From: Nocardioides sp. WS12
Lineage (GTDB): Bacteria; Actinomycetota; Actinomycetes; Propionibacteriales; Nocardioidaceae
Length of the DNA stretch: 64,000 bases
Assembly: GCF_014108865.1 (NCBI RefSeq)
Contig: NZ_CP053928.1
Location: forward strand, 4,588,001-4,652,000
Direction: 5' to 3'
Shown here: piece by piece, positions 17,107-26,579 of the stretch
How positions within the stretch are numbered: the stretch's first letter is position 1
Layout of the letters: the number at the start of each line of letters is the position of its first letter
The notes under the pieces: generated by a model
Told to the model about the DNA's origin: nothing
Database searches by the model: none
What the model saw: only the letters and a program-made list of their open reading frames with translations
Translations under genes and position numbers: made by a program

Positions 17107-18108
17107 TCAGTGCTGCGTCCACTCCTCCGACTGGGTGAGCCGGAACAGATAGACCAACGGCGGTACGACGACCACGACCGCCACCGCGACGGCGACCAGC
17201 AACGCCTGCAGGGTCGCCTGTGCTCCTGCTGCGTCCACGATGGTCACCTCGTCGACGAGCAACCACGGGTACTGCCCCACGCCCCAGCCGGACACGACCG
17301 ACGCCACGGCGACGACCGCAGTGAGGCGGGCGATGGCGTAGCGCCGGCGCCAGAGCAGGACGAGCGTGGCGACGCTGGCCAGTGCGGCGAGCACGACGAG
17401 CGGTGCGGCCCGGCCCTCGAGGCCGGCCGCCAAAGTCGGCGCATCGTGGTCGATCGGCACCAGTGCGGCGAACACGACCGCACCGGTGACCACTCCGACG
17501 CCCAGCGCGCGGATGCGCAGTTCGTCGGCCAACCGGGTCTGGCCGGACCGCGCGGCCTCGGCGACGAGGAAGGTCCCGGCGAGGAACGCGCACGTGCCGA
17601 CCGCGATCACGCCACCGAAGAGCGAGGTCGGGTTGATCCACGAGGACCAGCGATCGCCCGTGCCGTCGAGCGGCACCCGGCCCGACGCGATGCCACCCGC
17701 GATCGTGCCGAAGAAGAACGGCGTGATGATCGAGGACGCAGCGAAGATGATGCCGAACAGGCGGGCCTGGCCGAGCGTCTCGGAGAACTTGCGGAACGCG
17801 AAGCTCGCGCCCCGCAACACGATGCCGAGCAGGGCGAAGAGCAGCGGCAGCACCAGCGTCGTCATCGCGGCCGCGAAGGACTCGGGGAACGCCGTCCACC
17901 AGATCACCAGGACGTAGATCAGCCAGACGTGGTTGGCCTCCCACACCGGCCCGATGCTGTGGTCGACGAGCGTCCGCAACTCCGCTCCCCTGCGGCTGCC
18001 GCCCGCGGTCAGGTCGTAGAAGCCGGACCCGAAGTCGGCGCCGCCGAGGACGGCGTACGCGATGATCCCGACGAACAGGGCCGCTGCGACGGCCACCTCG
18101 ATGCTCAT
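17107..18108 (-). CDS. cydB: Cytochrome bd ubiquinol oxidase subunit II
   Basis: 333 residues, a multi-pass membrane protein (about eight helices). GGADFGSGFYDL, the HSIGPVWEANHVWLIYV block and WWTAFPESFAAAM are the CydB signature. With CydA it forms the high-affinity quinol oxidase that reduces O2 to water at low oxygen. Its ATG overlaps the cydA stop (ATGA), so the two are translationally coupled. No cydCD lies nearby. Confidence 0.96.
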   Translation of the reverse strand: MSIEVAVAAALFVGIIAYAVLGGADFGSGFYDLTAGGSRRGAELRTLVDHSIGPVWEANHVWLIYVLVIWWTAFPESFAAAMTTLVLPLLFALLGIVLRGASFAFRKFSETLGQARLFGIIFAASSIITPFFFGTIAGGIASGRVPLDGTGDRWSSWINPTSLFGGVIAVGTCAFLAGTFLVAEAARSGQTRLADELRIRALGVGVVTGAVVFAALVPIDHDAPTLAAGLEGRAAPLVVLAALASVATLVLLWRRRYAIARLTAVVAVASVVSGWGVGQYPWLLVDEVTIVDAAGAQATLQALLVAVAVAVVVVVPPLVYLFRLTQSEEWTQH

Positions 18109-19532
18109 TGCCGCACCTCCGGTGCGTACGGACTCGGCAGGTCGATCGCGCCCTCACGCCAGCGTCGCGCCATCGACCGGAGTACGACGACCGCACCCCA
18201 CGTCATCAGCGAGTACACGACGGTCGTGATCCCGAGCAGCCACCACAGGCTCGCGGAGTAATCACCTGCGGCCTCGGTGGTGCGCATGACGCCGTACACG
18301 ACCCAGGGCTGGCGGCCGACCTCGGTGGCGATCCACCCGGACTCGAGGGCGATCACCGCAAGGGGGCCGGCGGCCGCGGCGAAACGAAGGAACCAGCGCT
18401 TCTGCAGGAGGTCCTTGCCGCGGCGCCGCTGGACCCAGAACAGCACCACGGCGCCCGCGAGCAGGGTGCCGATGCCGACCATGGTCTGGAACGCGAGGTG
18501 GGTCATGTTGACGGGCGGGTGCTCGTCCTCGGGGATCGTGTCGAGCCCGGGGACGGGCTTGTCCGGAGAGTTCATGGCGATCAGCGAGCCGAGGTACGGG
18601 ATGTCGATGGCGCCCTTGACCTCGCCGTCGATGAGCACTCCGCCGAGGCGCAGGGGCGAAGGACTCTCGGTGGTCTCGGCCAGTTCGAACGCGGCCAACT
18701 TGGCCGGTTGCCGCTCGTCGAGGCCGAAGCCGAGGACGTGGCCGACGAACGGCTGCGTGACCGCGGCGATCGACGCGAAGACGAAGGGCAGCATGAAGCC
18801 CAGCCGGTGGTGGGCGTCGCGACGGCCGCGGAGCATGCCGACGGCGTACACACCGGCGATGGAGAAGCCGGCAAGCATGTAGGCGCCGACCCACATGTGG
18901 GCGAACTGGAGGAACGCGTGCTGGTTGAACAGCACCGCCCACGGCTCGACGTCCGTGATCTCCACCTGCCCTGAGCCTGTCGAAGGGTCGACCAACTTGA
19001 AGCCGGTCGGCACGTTCATCCAGGCGTTGACTGCGAGTACGCAGTAGGCGCCGATGATTCCGGTGATCGCCATCGGCAGCACCATCATCACGTGCCGCTT
19101 CGGGGGCATCCGGCCCCAGCCGTAGAGGTAGATGCCGAGGAAGATCGCTTCCAGGAAGAAGGCCAGGCCCTCGAACGCGAACGGCAGTCCGAGGACGTCG
19201 CCGTACGTCCCCATCAGGCCGGGCCAGAGCACCCCCATCTCGAAGCTGAGCACGGTGCCGGACACGGCACCGATGGCGAACAGCACCGCCGAAACCTTGG
19301 CCCAGCGCTGCGCGAGACCCAGCGCGACCGGGTCGTTGCGACGGATGCCGCGCAGGTGCATCGCGAAGATCATCGCGGGGAACGCGACGCCGAAGCAGGC
19401 CAGGATGATGTGCCAACCCAGCGAGAGCGCCATCTGCTGGCGAGCCGGGAGCAGGCCAGCAGGCTCGGCCTCCGTGGCGAGATGGACCGCGAATTCGGCA
19501 AGGACGCTGGTGACGACATCGGGGGTCAACAC
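18105..19532 (-). CDS. cydA: Cytochrome bd ubiquinol oxidase subunit I
   Basis: 475 residues. LGWHIILACFGVAFPAM carries the axial His of helix I; SFEMGVLWPGLMGTYGDVLGLPFAFEG, the FFLEAIFLGIYLYGWGRM block and AVNAWMNVPTGF are core CydA segments holding haem ligands and the quinol loop. GTG at 19532 is supported by a promoter placed for a nearly leaderless transcript (-10 TAGCGT, minus strand, 19540-19545). A Rex operator overlaps that promoter. Oddity: the loop sequence VDPSTGSGQVEI is written by a copy of a dispersed GAGCCTGTCGA-type repeat (18969-18993). Confidence 0.96.
   Translation of the reverse strand: MLTPDVVTSVLAEFAVHLATEAEPAGLLPARQQMALSLGWHIILACFGVAFPAMIFAMHLRGIRRNDPVALGLAQRWAKVSAVLFAIGAVSGTVLSFEMGVLWPGLMGTYGDVLGLPFAFEGLAFFLEAIFLGIYLYGWGRMPPKRHVMMVLPMAITGIIGAYCVLAVNAWMNVPTGFKLVDPSTGSGQVEITDVEPWAVLFNQHAFLQFAHMWVGAYMLAGFSIAGVYAVGMLRGRRDAHHRLGFMLPFVFASIAAVTQPFVGHVLGFGLDERQPAKLAAFELAETTESPSPLRLGGVLIDGEVKGAIDIPYLGSLIAMNSPDKPVPGLDTIPEDEHPPVNMTHLAFQTMVGIGTLLAGAVVLFWVQRRRGKDLLQKRWFLRFAAAAGPLAVIALESGWIATEVGRQPWVVYGVMRTTEAAGDYSASLWWLLGITTVVYSLMTWGAVVVLRSMARRWREGAIDLPSPYAPEVRQ
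18969..18993. repeat. Dispersed GAGCCTGTCGA-core repeat inside cydA
   Basis: CCCTGAGCCTGTCGAAGG shares the core GAGCCTGTCGA with repeats in alr (37331-37350) and nnr (39315-39344). It is read in frame as a Ser/Gly-rich loop. Confidence 0.6.
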
Positions 19533-19539
19533 GGAGCCG

Positions 19540-19568
19540 ACGCTACTCCCTTGTGAATACTTTCACAA
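19540..19568 (-). promoter_or_regulatory. cydA promoter (-35 TTGTGA, 17-bp spacer, -10 TAGCGT)
   Basis: On the minus strand TTGTGA (19563-19568) and TAGCGT (19540-19545) are 17 bp apart, with the GTG start 7 bases beyond. The -35 box lies within the Rex site, so bound repressor would block RNA polymerase. Confidence 0.55.
19551..19568. promoter_or_regulatory. Rex operator (ROP) upstream of cydAB
   Basis: TTGTGAA-TACT-TTCACAA, a perfect 7-4-7 palindrome identical to the known Rex consensus TTGTGAANNNNTTCACAA. Rex senses NADH/NAD and represses cydABCD in Streptomyces; the same control is inferred here. Confidence 0.85.
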
Positions 19569-19590
19569 AGTCACTGCGGTGTTGTGCTGC

Positions 19591-20454
19591 TCACCCTCGG
19601 AGGTCGGTGATGGCGATCCGCACGGTGAGCGAATCCCCGGCCATCCGGATCCGTCCCCGCATGCCTGCGGCGAGCACCATCGGGAGCACGGCGCGGGTCT
19701 CGGAGGGCGCGGTGAGCACGATCTCCTCGGCTCCCTGGGACCGCGCGACCCGGGCCACCTCGGCCAGGAGTCGGGTGCCGACGCCCCGCCGGTGCCAGGC
19801 CGGATCGACCCACAGGTCCACAGGCCACGGGTGGTCAGCACTCTCTCCGGCCGAGACCTCGGCGCGGCCCGCCACCTTGCCGCCCGCGATCGCGGAGACG
19901 ACCGAACCGTCGCGCACGTAGTCGGGATCTCCGGCGCCCGGCTGGTGCGGCGCTGGCGGCGCCTGGGCGTCCAGGACCTCGCCGACCAGCTCGGCGAGCG
20001 CAGCCGCGCGGGCCCGCTCGGTCGCCGTGAAGGGTGGAGTACGACGGATCTGGATCGTTGCGGATTCCCCGACGGTCATTTCAAGGACGTCGGCGGAGGC
20101 GTCACTGGCGGCGACGTCGGCGTCGAACAGGTGCGCCGCCACCTCCGGGAAGGTCGCCGGCTGGGCGATGATCGCGCGCACGGCCTGGACGTACCGGGTC
20201 GGCTGGTCCTCGAGCGCGGCCGTCGTGACCGGAACCGCCGACACCGCCGCTCCCCCAGCGCTGGAGACGAGGTCGAGCAGGTGGTCGCGGGTCCAGTCCG
20301 CAGGAACCTGCAGGACGAACTCGTCGGTCACCGAGCCTTCTTCAGGGAAGACCTGGACCGTCTGGATGTTGACTCCGGCCCGCCCGCAGGCCGCAGCAAG
20401 CTCCGCCAGGGCTCCCGGTCGGTCAGGCAATCCGGCCCGCACTCGCCACAACAT
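19591..20454 (-). CDS. ACT-domain GNAT acetyltransferase
   Basis: 287 residues. The N-terminus is an ACT domain (LWRVRAGLPDRPGALAELAAACGRAGVNI, cited here as two blocks LPDRPGALAEL and CGRAGVNIQTV), a fold that usually binds amino acids as an allosteric signal. A middle linker is followed by a C-terminal GNAT fold with the acetyl-CoA loop RRGVGTRLLAEV (about residue 220). This suggests an acetyltransferase regulated by a small molecule; substrate unknown. It sits upstream of cydA on the same strand, but cydA has its own promoter. Confidence 0.85.
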   Translation of the reverse strand: MLWRVRAGLPDRPGALAELAAACGRAGVNIQTVQVFPEEGSVTDEFVLQVPADWTRDHLLDLVSSAGGAAVSAVPVTTAALEDQPTRYVQAVRAIIAQPATFPEVAAHLFDADVAASDASADVLEMTVGESATIQIRRTPPFTATERARAAALAELVGEVLDAQAPPAPHQPGAGDPDYVRDGSVVSAIAGGKVAGRAEVSAGESADHPWPVDLWVDPAWHRRGVGTRLLAEVARVARSQGAEEIVLTAPSETRAVLPMVLAAGMRGRIRMAGDSLTVRIAITDLRG

Positions 20455-20515
20455 GTGCCCACTATGCCGGACCGAGGTGACAGCAGGCGATCACCAATGT
20501 TGCGGCAGGCAACGC

Positions 20516-20559
20516 AAAAACGACACCGACCCGGCTCGCTCGCGCGAACCGGGTCGGTG
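20516..20559 (-). terminator. Rho-independent terminator of groESL
   Basis: Arms 20524-20534 and 20549-20559 (CACCGACCCGG / CCGGGTCGGTG, perfect 11 bp, loop 14) are followed on the minus strand by TGTCG and then TTTTT (20516-20520). It lies 27 bases after the groEL stop. Confidence 0.75.
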
Positions 20560-20585
20560 GTTGATCAGTTGATCAGGGCCGTGGA

Positions 20586-22223
<1,638 letters not shown>

Positions 22224-22279
22224 TGCTTGTACGGCCTTTCAGGGATTGCGGCTGGGGTGATCTGGCGCCCGGCTGGCAA

Positions 22280-22332
22280 GCCGGGGGCGCGAAGGCGACC
22301 TTTGAGCGAAGCGGTCGTCGAGCGCCCCCGGC
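22280..22332 (-). other. Stem-loop between groES and groEL
   Basis: GCCGGGGGCGC (22280-22290) pairs perfectly with GCGCCCCCGGC (22322-22332) around a 31-base loop. There is no T-run. It is a candidate RNA-processing or attenuation element that could set the GroES:GroEL ratio. Confidence 0.55.
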
Positions 22333-22353
22333 GCAGCCAGGCGGGATGCCAGG

Positions 22354-22647
22354 TCAGCCCAGAACGGCGAGGACGTCGCGCGCCGAGAGAATGAGGTACT
22401 CGACGCCGGAGTACTTGACCTCGGTGCCGCCGTACTTGCTGTAGATGACCTTGTCGCCAACGGCGACGTCGAGCGGGACGCGGTTGCCGTTGTCATCGAT
22501 GCGGCCGGGGCCGATCGCCAGGACCTCGCCCTCCTGGGGCTTCTCCTTGGCGGTGTCGGGGATGACCAGGCCGGACGCCGTGGTCTGCTCCGCCTCGAGG
22601 GGCTTGACGACGATCCGGTCCTCGAGGGGCTTGATGTTGACCGACAC
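22354..22647 (-). CDS. groES: Co-chaperonin GroES (10 kDa)
   Basis: 97 residues from GTG 22647, with GGAGG eight bases upstream; the frame is open 67 codons further but that part has no GroES character and crosses the CIRCE elements. VSVNIKPLEDRIVVKPLEAE, the mobile loop EQTTASGLVIPD, VAVGDKVIYSKYGGTEV and the end YLILSARDVLAVL are typical. GroES caps the GroEL ring. Confidence 0.97.
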   Translation of the reverse strand: MSVNIKPLEDRIVVKPLEAEQTTASGLVIPDTAKEKPQEGEVLAIGPGRIDDNGNRVPLDVAVGDKVIYSKYGGTEVKYSGVEYLILSARDVLAVLG

Positions 22648-22724
22648 GATGTCGACCTCCACTTTCTGAGCTGACTGCTTGGGTTCGGTGGGCGTGCGCC
22701 GGGAAGCGGACTTCCCGGCCAGCA

Positions 22725-22751
22725 TTGGCACACTCGATGCGAGAGTGCCAA
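22725..22751. promoter_or_regulatory. CIRCE element 1 (HrcA site)
   Basis: TTGGCACAC-N9-GAGTGCCAA; 9-bp arms with one mismatch, spacer exactly nine. CIRCE consensus is TTAGCACTC-N9-GAGTGCTAA. About 78 bases upstream of the groES start. Confidence 0.85.
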
Positions 22752-22759
22752 CCACGAAA

Positions 22760-22786
22760 CTAGCACTCTCCGCAAGTGAGTGCCAG
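22760..22786. promoter_or_regulatory. CIRCE element 2 (HrcA site)
   Basis: CTAGCACTC-N9-GAGTGCCAG; one arm mismatch, spacer nine, eight bases from CIRCE 1. It lies between groES and the divergent MMPL gene. Confidence 0.88.
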
Positions 22787-22839
22787 AGCGACCCCTGGAC
22801 GAGATGGCCGAACTTCTGCCACGGCCCTACCAAAGTCGG

Positions 22840-22870
22840 TTGACCCACCGCACCTGTCCGCCGCTAGCGT
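22840..22870 (+). promoter_or_regulatory. Possible promoter of the MMPL gene
   Basis: TTGACC (22840-22845) and TAGCGT (22865-22870), 19 bp apart, end six bases before the ATG at 22877. The spacer is longer than ideal. Confidence 0.3.
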
Positions 22871-22876
22871 TCAAGC

Positions 22877-25030
22877 ATGTTCGCTGCGCTCGGTCGGTTC
22901 GTGACTCGGTTCCGTTGGTTCGTCATCGCCGGGTGGGTGTTGATCGCCGTCATCGTCGGCGCCACCGCGCCCGCTCTGGAGTCCACTCAGGACAACTCGG
23001 AGTTCCTGCCCGACCACTACGAGTCGATCCAGGCCCTGAAACTGCAGGAGGCGGAGTTCTCCGATGCCTTCTCCCCCGGCGCGATCCTCGTCTTCGAGCG
23101 CAAGGACGGCGCAAAGCTGACGGCCGCCGACCAGACCGCGGCCGTCGAGGTCGCGACCGAGGTCGGGTCGACGCTGGGCAAGAAGACCTTCCAGCAGGTC
23201 GTCATCACCCAGAACGAGGAGGGCAAGCCCAACCTGTCCGCCGACGGGACCGTGATGTTCGGGATCGTCCCGCTCGCCGACGGCGCCTCGGGGTACGACC
23301 CGCAGGCCTTCGACGACGCCGAGGACCTCCGCAAGGAACTGGGCGACCTCGAGAAGGGCACCGACCTCGAGATCCGTACGACGGGCTCGGTCCCCCAGGG
23401 CCTCGACTCACAGGAGTCCGGCGAGACCACCCTGCTGATCGTGGGGATCGTCACCGTCGTCCTGATCGTCGGCCTGCTCGCCCTGATCTTCCGCAGCGTG
23501 CTGATCTGCCTGCTGCCGGTGGTCACCGTGGCGCTCGTGTCGGTGATCGCCACCGGCGCGATCGCCTGGGCCAACGACATCTTCGACCTCAAGGCCGACT
23601 CCTCGGTGCAGCAGATCCTGATCGTCGTCCTCTACGGCGTCGGGACCGACTACATCCTGTTCTTCCTCTTCCGGCACCGCGAACGAATGCGCCAGGGCGC
23701 GGCCGTGCGGGACTCCGTCGTGCACAGTCTCGACCGGGCCGGCGAAGCGATTGCGTCCGCCGGAGGCGCGGTGATCGTCGCGTTCATGGCCTTGATCCTC
23801 AGCTCCCTGAGCATCTTCCGGGCGATCGGCCCGGCCCTGGCGATCGCAGTGTTCGTCACGTTGATTGCGGCTCTCACCTTGGTTCCGGCCATCGTGTCCC
23901 TGCTCGGCAAGGCGCTCTTCTGGCCGTCGAAGTCCTGGCAGAAGGAGCCGAAGCACGGCACCTTCATCAAGCTCGGCAACACCGTCGGTCGCCACCCCGG
24001 CCGCACCGCGCTGGTGTCGGGCGGAGCGATGGCGGTGCTCGCGATCTTCGCGCTCAGCTTCAACCCGTCCTTCGACTTCAACTCGAGCCTGCCGGACGGC
24101 GTCGAGTCGACCGAGGCGATGGAGACCTTCCAGGAGCACTTCTCCGCCGGAGCGGCCGAACCCGTCCCGGTGCTCGTCGACACCAAGGGCGCCGACGTCA
24201 CCCCCGCGCAGCTCGAGACGTTCAAGACGGCGCTCGGCGAGGCCAAGGGCGTGGACGAGGTGGCCGGACCGATCCCGTCCGCAGACAAGTCGGCCTACCA
24301 GTACTACCTGACGCTGTCCGACGACCCGGTCTCCGATGTCGCCCAGGACAACGTCAGCGGACCCATCCGGGACGCCGCGCACGAGGCCGCGCCCGACGGG
24401 ACCGAGGCCTACGTCGGAGGAACGCCCGGCATCTTCGCCGACATGTCGTCAGCGATGGCCCGCGACTACAAGGTCGTGTTCCCGGTCGCCGCGGCCGTCA
24501 TCATGCTGATCCTCGCCCTCCTGCTGCGCAGCCTGGTCGCGCCGTGGTTCCTGATGGCCGCCGTCGGGCTCGGCTTCGCCGCCACCCTCGGCACCACGGT
24601 GATCGCGTTCCAGTTCATCGGCGGCGAGTCCGGCCTGATCTTCATGCTGCCGATCTACATCTATCTGTTCGTCACCGCGCTCGGGACGGACTACAACATC
24701 CTGATGATCGCCCGACTGCGCGAGGAGGCCCAGGAAGGCCGCGATCCGCACGAGGCAGCAGCCCGGGCGGTGACCCACGCGGGACCGACAATTGCTGCCG
24801 CGGGTGTGATCCTGGCCGGCACGTTCGCATCCCTGATGCTCGGCGGCAACACGCTGATCGTGTCGATGGGCTTCGCGCTCGCCGTCGGCATCCTCATCGT
24901 CTCGTTCGTGATGTCGATGTTCTTCACGCCGGCGCTGACGTCACTGCTCGGCCATGCCGCCTGGTGGCCCGGACACGGCGACGCGACGAAGCACGAGGAC
25001 GCGCCGACCCCGGAGTCCCTCACCACCTGA
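22877..25030 (+). CDS. MMPL-family RND transporter
   Basis: 717 residues. A membrane protein with two similar halves, each starting with one helix (FVIAGWVLIAVIVGAT near 15-30; ALVSGGAMAVLAIFAL near 376), an outside domain and a five-helix bundle. GTDYILFFLFRHRE and GTDYNILMIARLREE are the paired GTDY charge-relay motifs of this superfamily. The family exports lipids or drugs using the proton gradient; the substrate here is unknown. It is divergent from groES and 12 bases before the next gene, likely co-transcribed. Confidence 0.93.
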   Translation: MFAALGRFVTRFRWFVIAGWVLIAVIVGATAPALESTQDNSEFLPDHYESIQALKLQEAEFSDAFSPGAILVFERKDGAKLTAADQTAAVEVATEVGSTLGKKTFQQVVITQNEEGKPNLSADGTVMFGIVPLADGASGYDPQAFDDAEDLRKELGDLEKGTDLEIRTTGSVPQGLDSQESGETTLLIVGIVTVVLIVGLLALIFRSVLICLLPVVTVALVSVIATGAIAWANDIFDLKADSSVQQILIVVLYGVGTDYILFFLFRHRERMRQGAAVRDSVVHSLDRAGEAIASAGGAVIVAFMALILSSLSIFRAIGPALAIAVFVTLIAALTLVPAIVSLLGKALFWPSKSWQKEPKHGTFIKLGNTVGRHPGRTALVSGGAMAVLAIFALSFNPSFDFNSSLPDGVESTEAMETFQEHFSAGAAEPVPVLVDTKGADVTPAQLETFKTALGEAKGVDEVAGPIPSADKSAYQYYLTLSDDPVSDVAQDNVSGPIRDAAHEAAPDGTEAYVGGTPGIFADMSSAMARDYKVVFPVAAAVIMLILALLLRSLVAPWFLMAAVGLGFAATLGTTVIAFQFIGGESGLIFMLPIYIYLFVTALGTDYNILMIARLREEAQEGRDPHEAAARAVTHAGPTIAAAGVILAGTFASLMLGGNTLIVSMGFALAVGILIVSFVMSMFFTPALTSLLGHAAWWPGHGDATKHEDAPTPESLTT

Positions 25031-25042
25031 CAGGATCACCGG

Positions 25043-26218
25043 GTGGACATCGATGCCTTCCGGTGGTTGCTGACCGACGACGGCCAGACCTTGCTCGCCG
25101 AGGCGACCGCGCTCGTCGACAGCGGCGCGAGCGCCCTGGCTGCGGGCTCCGCCCTTCGTCGTACGACGTCCGCGGAGCGTGCTGCGACGGCACTCACGCA
25201 GGTGGACCTGCGTGTCCGTGCGGTGGCGAAGTTCGGTGACCTCGCACCCCGGATGTACTTCACGCCGGACGCGCTCGAACAGTCCACCCGGCTCCGGGTC
25301 GCCGAGCACCGGGCCGGTCGGTACACCGCGTTCGAGGCGACCAGCCTGATCGACCTGGGCTGCGGGATAGGCGGCGACCTGATCGCTGCGTCCCGGGCCG
25401 GGATCGTCTGCGCCGGTGTCGACCTCGACCCGGTGCGGGTGGCCGTCGCCGAGGCGAACCTCGCTGCCCTGGGCCTGGCCGGTGCGGTGCAGGTCGCCGA
25501 CGCCACCGAGGTCGACCACCGGGCCTTCGACCTGGCCTTCGCCGACCCCGCGCGACGTACGGGTGCCGGGCGCAGTTTCCGGGTCGAGGACTGGACGCCG
25601 CCATGGACCTGGGTCGAAGGACTGCTCCGGCGCGACGCCTGCGTCAAGGTCGCCCCCGGCATTCCGCACGCGCTGATTCCCGAGGGCGTCGAGGGCGAAT
25701 GGGTCAGTGACGAGGGCGAGGTCAAGGAAGCCGCCCTGTGGGCCGGACGCACCGCGACGGTCGCCCGCCGCGCGACCGTCATCGGATCCGGCGGCCTCGC
25801 CAGCATCACCGACGAGGACGACCCCGGCCCGGCAGCCGTGGGTGTCCGACCGGTCGGCGCCTTCCTCTACGAACCCGACGGCGCGGTGATCCGGGCAGGA
25901 CTGGTGACTGCGGTCGCGGCCGGCGTCGACGGGGGCCTGATCGACACGAAGATCGCCTACGTCACGGCGGACACGGCGTTCCGCTCCCCCTTTGCCCGCG
26001 GCTACCGGGTGATCGAGGAACTGCCCTACCGCGAGAAGCAACTCAAGGCGGCACTGCGCGAGCGCAGCATCGGTCGGCTGACGATCAAGAAGCGCGGCGT
26101 CGACGTCGTACCGGAACAGCTGCGCAAGCGGCTGGCCCTGAGCGGCGACAACGAGGGCACGATCGTCCTCACCCGCGTCGCCGGCGAGGGCACCGCGCTC
26201 CTCGTGCAGCCGTTCTGA
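25043..26218 (+). CDS. SAM-dependent methyltransferase with THUMP-like domain
   Basis: 391 residues from GTG 25043. LIDLGCGIGGDLIAASRAG (about 109-127) is the SAM loop and GVDLDP the acidic strand end; FADPARRTGAGR resembles a catalytic DPxR-type motif. The C-terminal ~75 residues (LPYREKQLKAALRER, GRLTIKKRGVDVVPE) match the THUMP-like domain that follows such methyltransferases in actinobacteria. RNA as substrate is inferred from the domain. Confidence 0.85.
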   Translation: MDIDAFRWLLTDDGQTLLAEATALVDSGASALAAGSALRRTTSAERAATALTQVDLRVRAVAKFGDLAPRMYFTPDALEQSTRLRVAEHRAGRYTAFEATSLIDLGCGIGGDLIAASRAGIVCAGVDLDPVRVAVAEANLAALGLAGAVQVADATEVDHRAFDLAFADPARRTGAGRSFRVEDWTPPWTWVEGLLRRDACVKVAPGIPHALIPEGVEGEWVSDEGEVKEAALWAGRTATVARRATVIGSGGLASITDEDDPGPAAVGVRPVGAFLYEPDGAVIRAGLVTAVAAGVDGGLIDTKIAYVTADTAFRSPFARGYRVIEELPYREKQLKAALRERSIGRLTIKKRGVDVVPEQLRKRLALSGDNEGTIVLTRVAGEGTALLVQPF

Positions 26219-26312
26219 CCCGGGTCACGAAGAACCTTCTCCGGAAATCGCGTGATGTTCCGGCGCCCGACGCGTCTGGATTCTCGAACCCTCGGGAACC
26301 AAGGAGTCAGAG

Positions 26313-26483
26313 ATGTCCAACCACGCGACCGTCAAGCACCGCGCGACACAACCGATGCCCATCACCGATCGCGCCGTCAACGCCGGCGCCCACCGCAGGC
26401 GGCGACTGTCCAGCCTGCCCATCGCCGGCATCCTCGGGATCATCCTGATCATCGTGGCCGCAGTCCTCGCGACCAGGGGCTGA
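26313..26483 (+). CDS. Small single-helix membrane protein, 56 residues
   Basis: ATG 26313 is preceded by AAGGAGTCAGAG, a strong ribosome site at ideal spacing. The product has a polar, basic N-terminus (about 1-34, with HRRRR at 27-31) and one membrane helix (LPIAGILGIILIIVAAVLA, 35-53), then TRG. The positive-inside rule puts the N-terminus in the cytosol. No family recognised. Confidence 0.65.
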   Translation: MSNHATVKHRATQPMPITDRAVNAGAHRRRRLSSLPIAGILGIILIIVAAVLATRG

Positions 26484-26579
26484 GGTGCGGCTCTCCCTGC
26501 GGTCGCTCGTCGCCGTCGTCAACGACCTCTTGATCCGGCCGCTCCGCGGACGCCGGCGCTGATCACGGCTGCTGCGGGT

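Noticed and set aside
22780..25239. 819-codon frame overlapping the MMPL gene on the same strand
   Set aside because: Arg/Gly-rich out-of-frame reading; the MMPL frame has helices and paired GTDY motifs.
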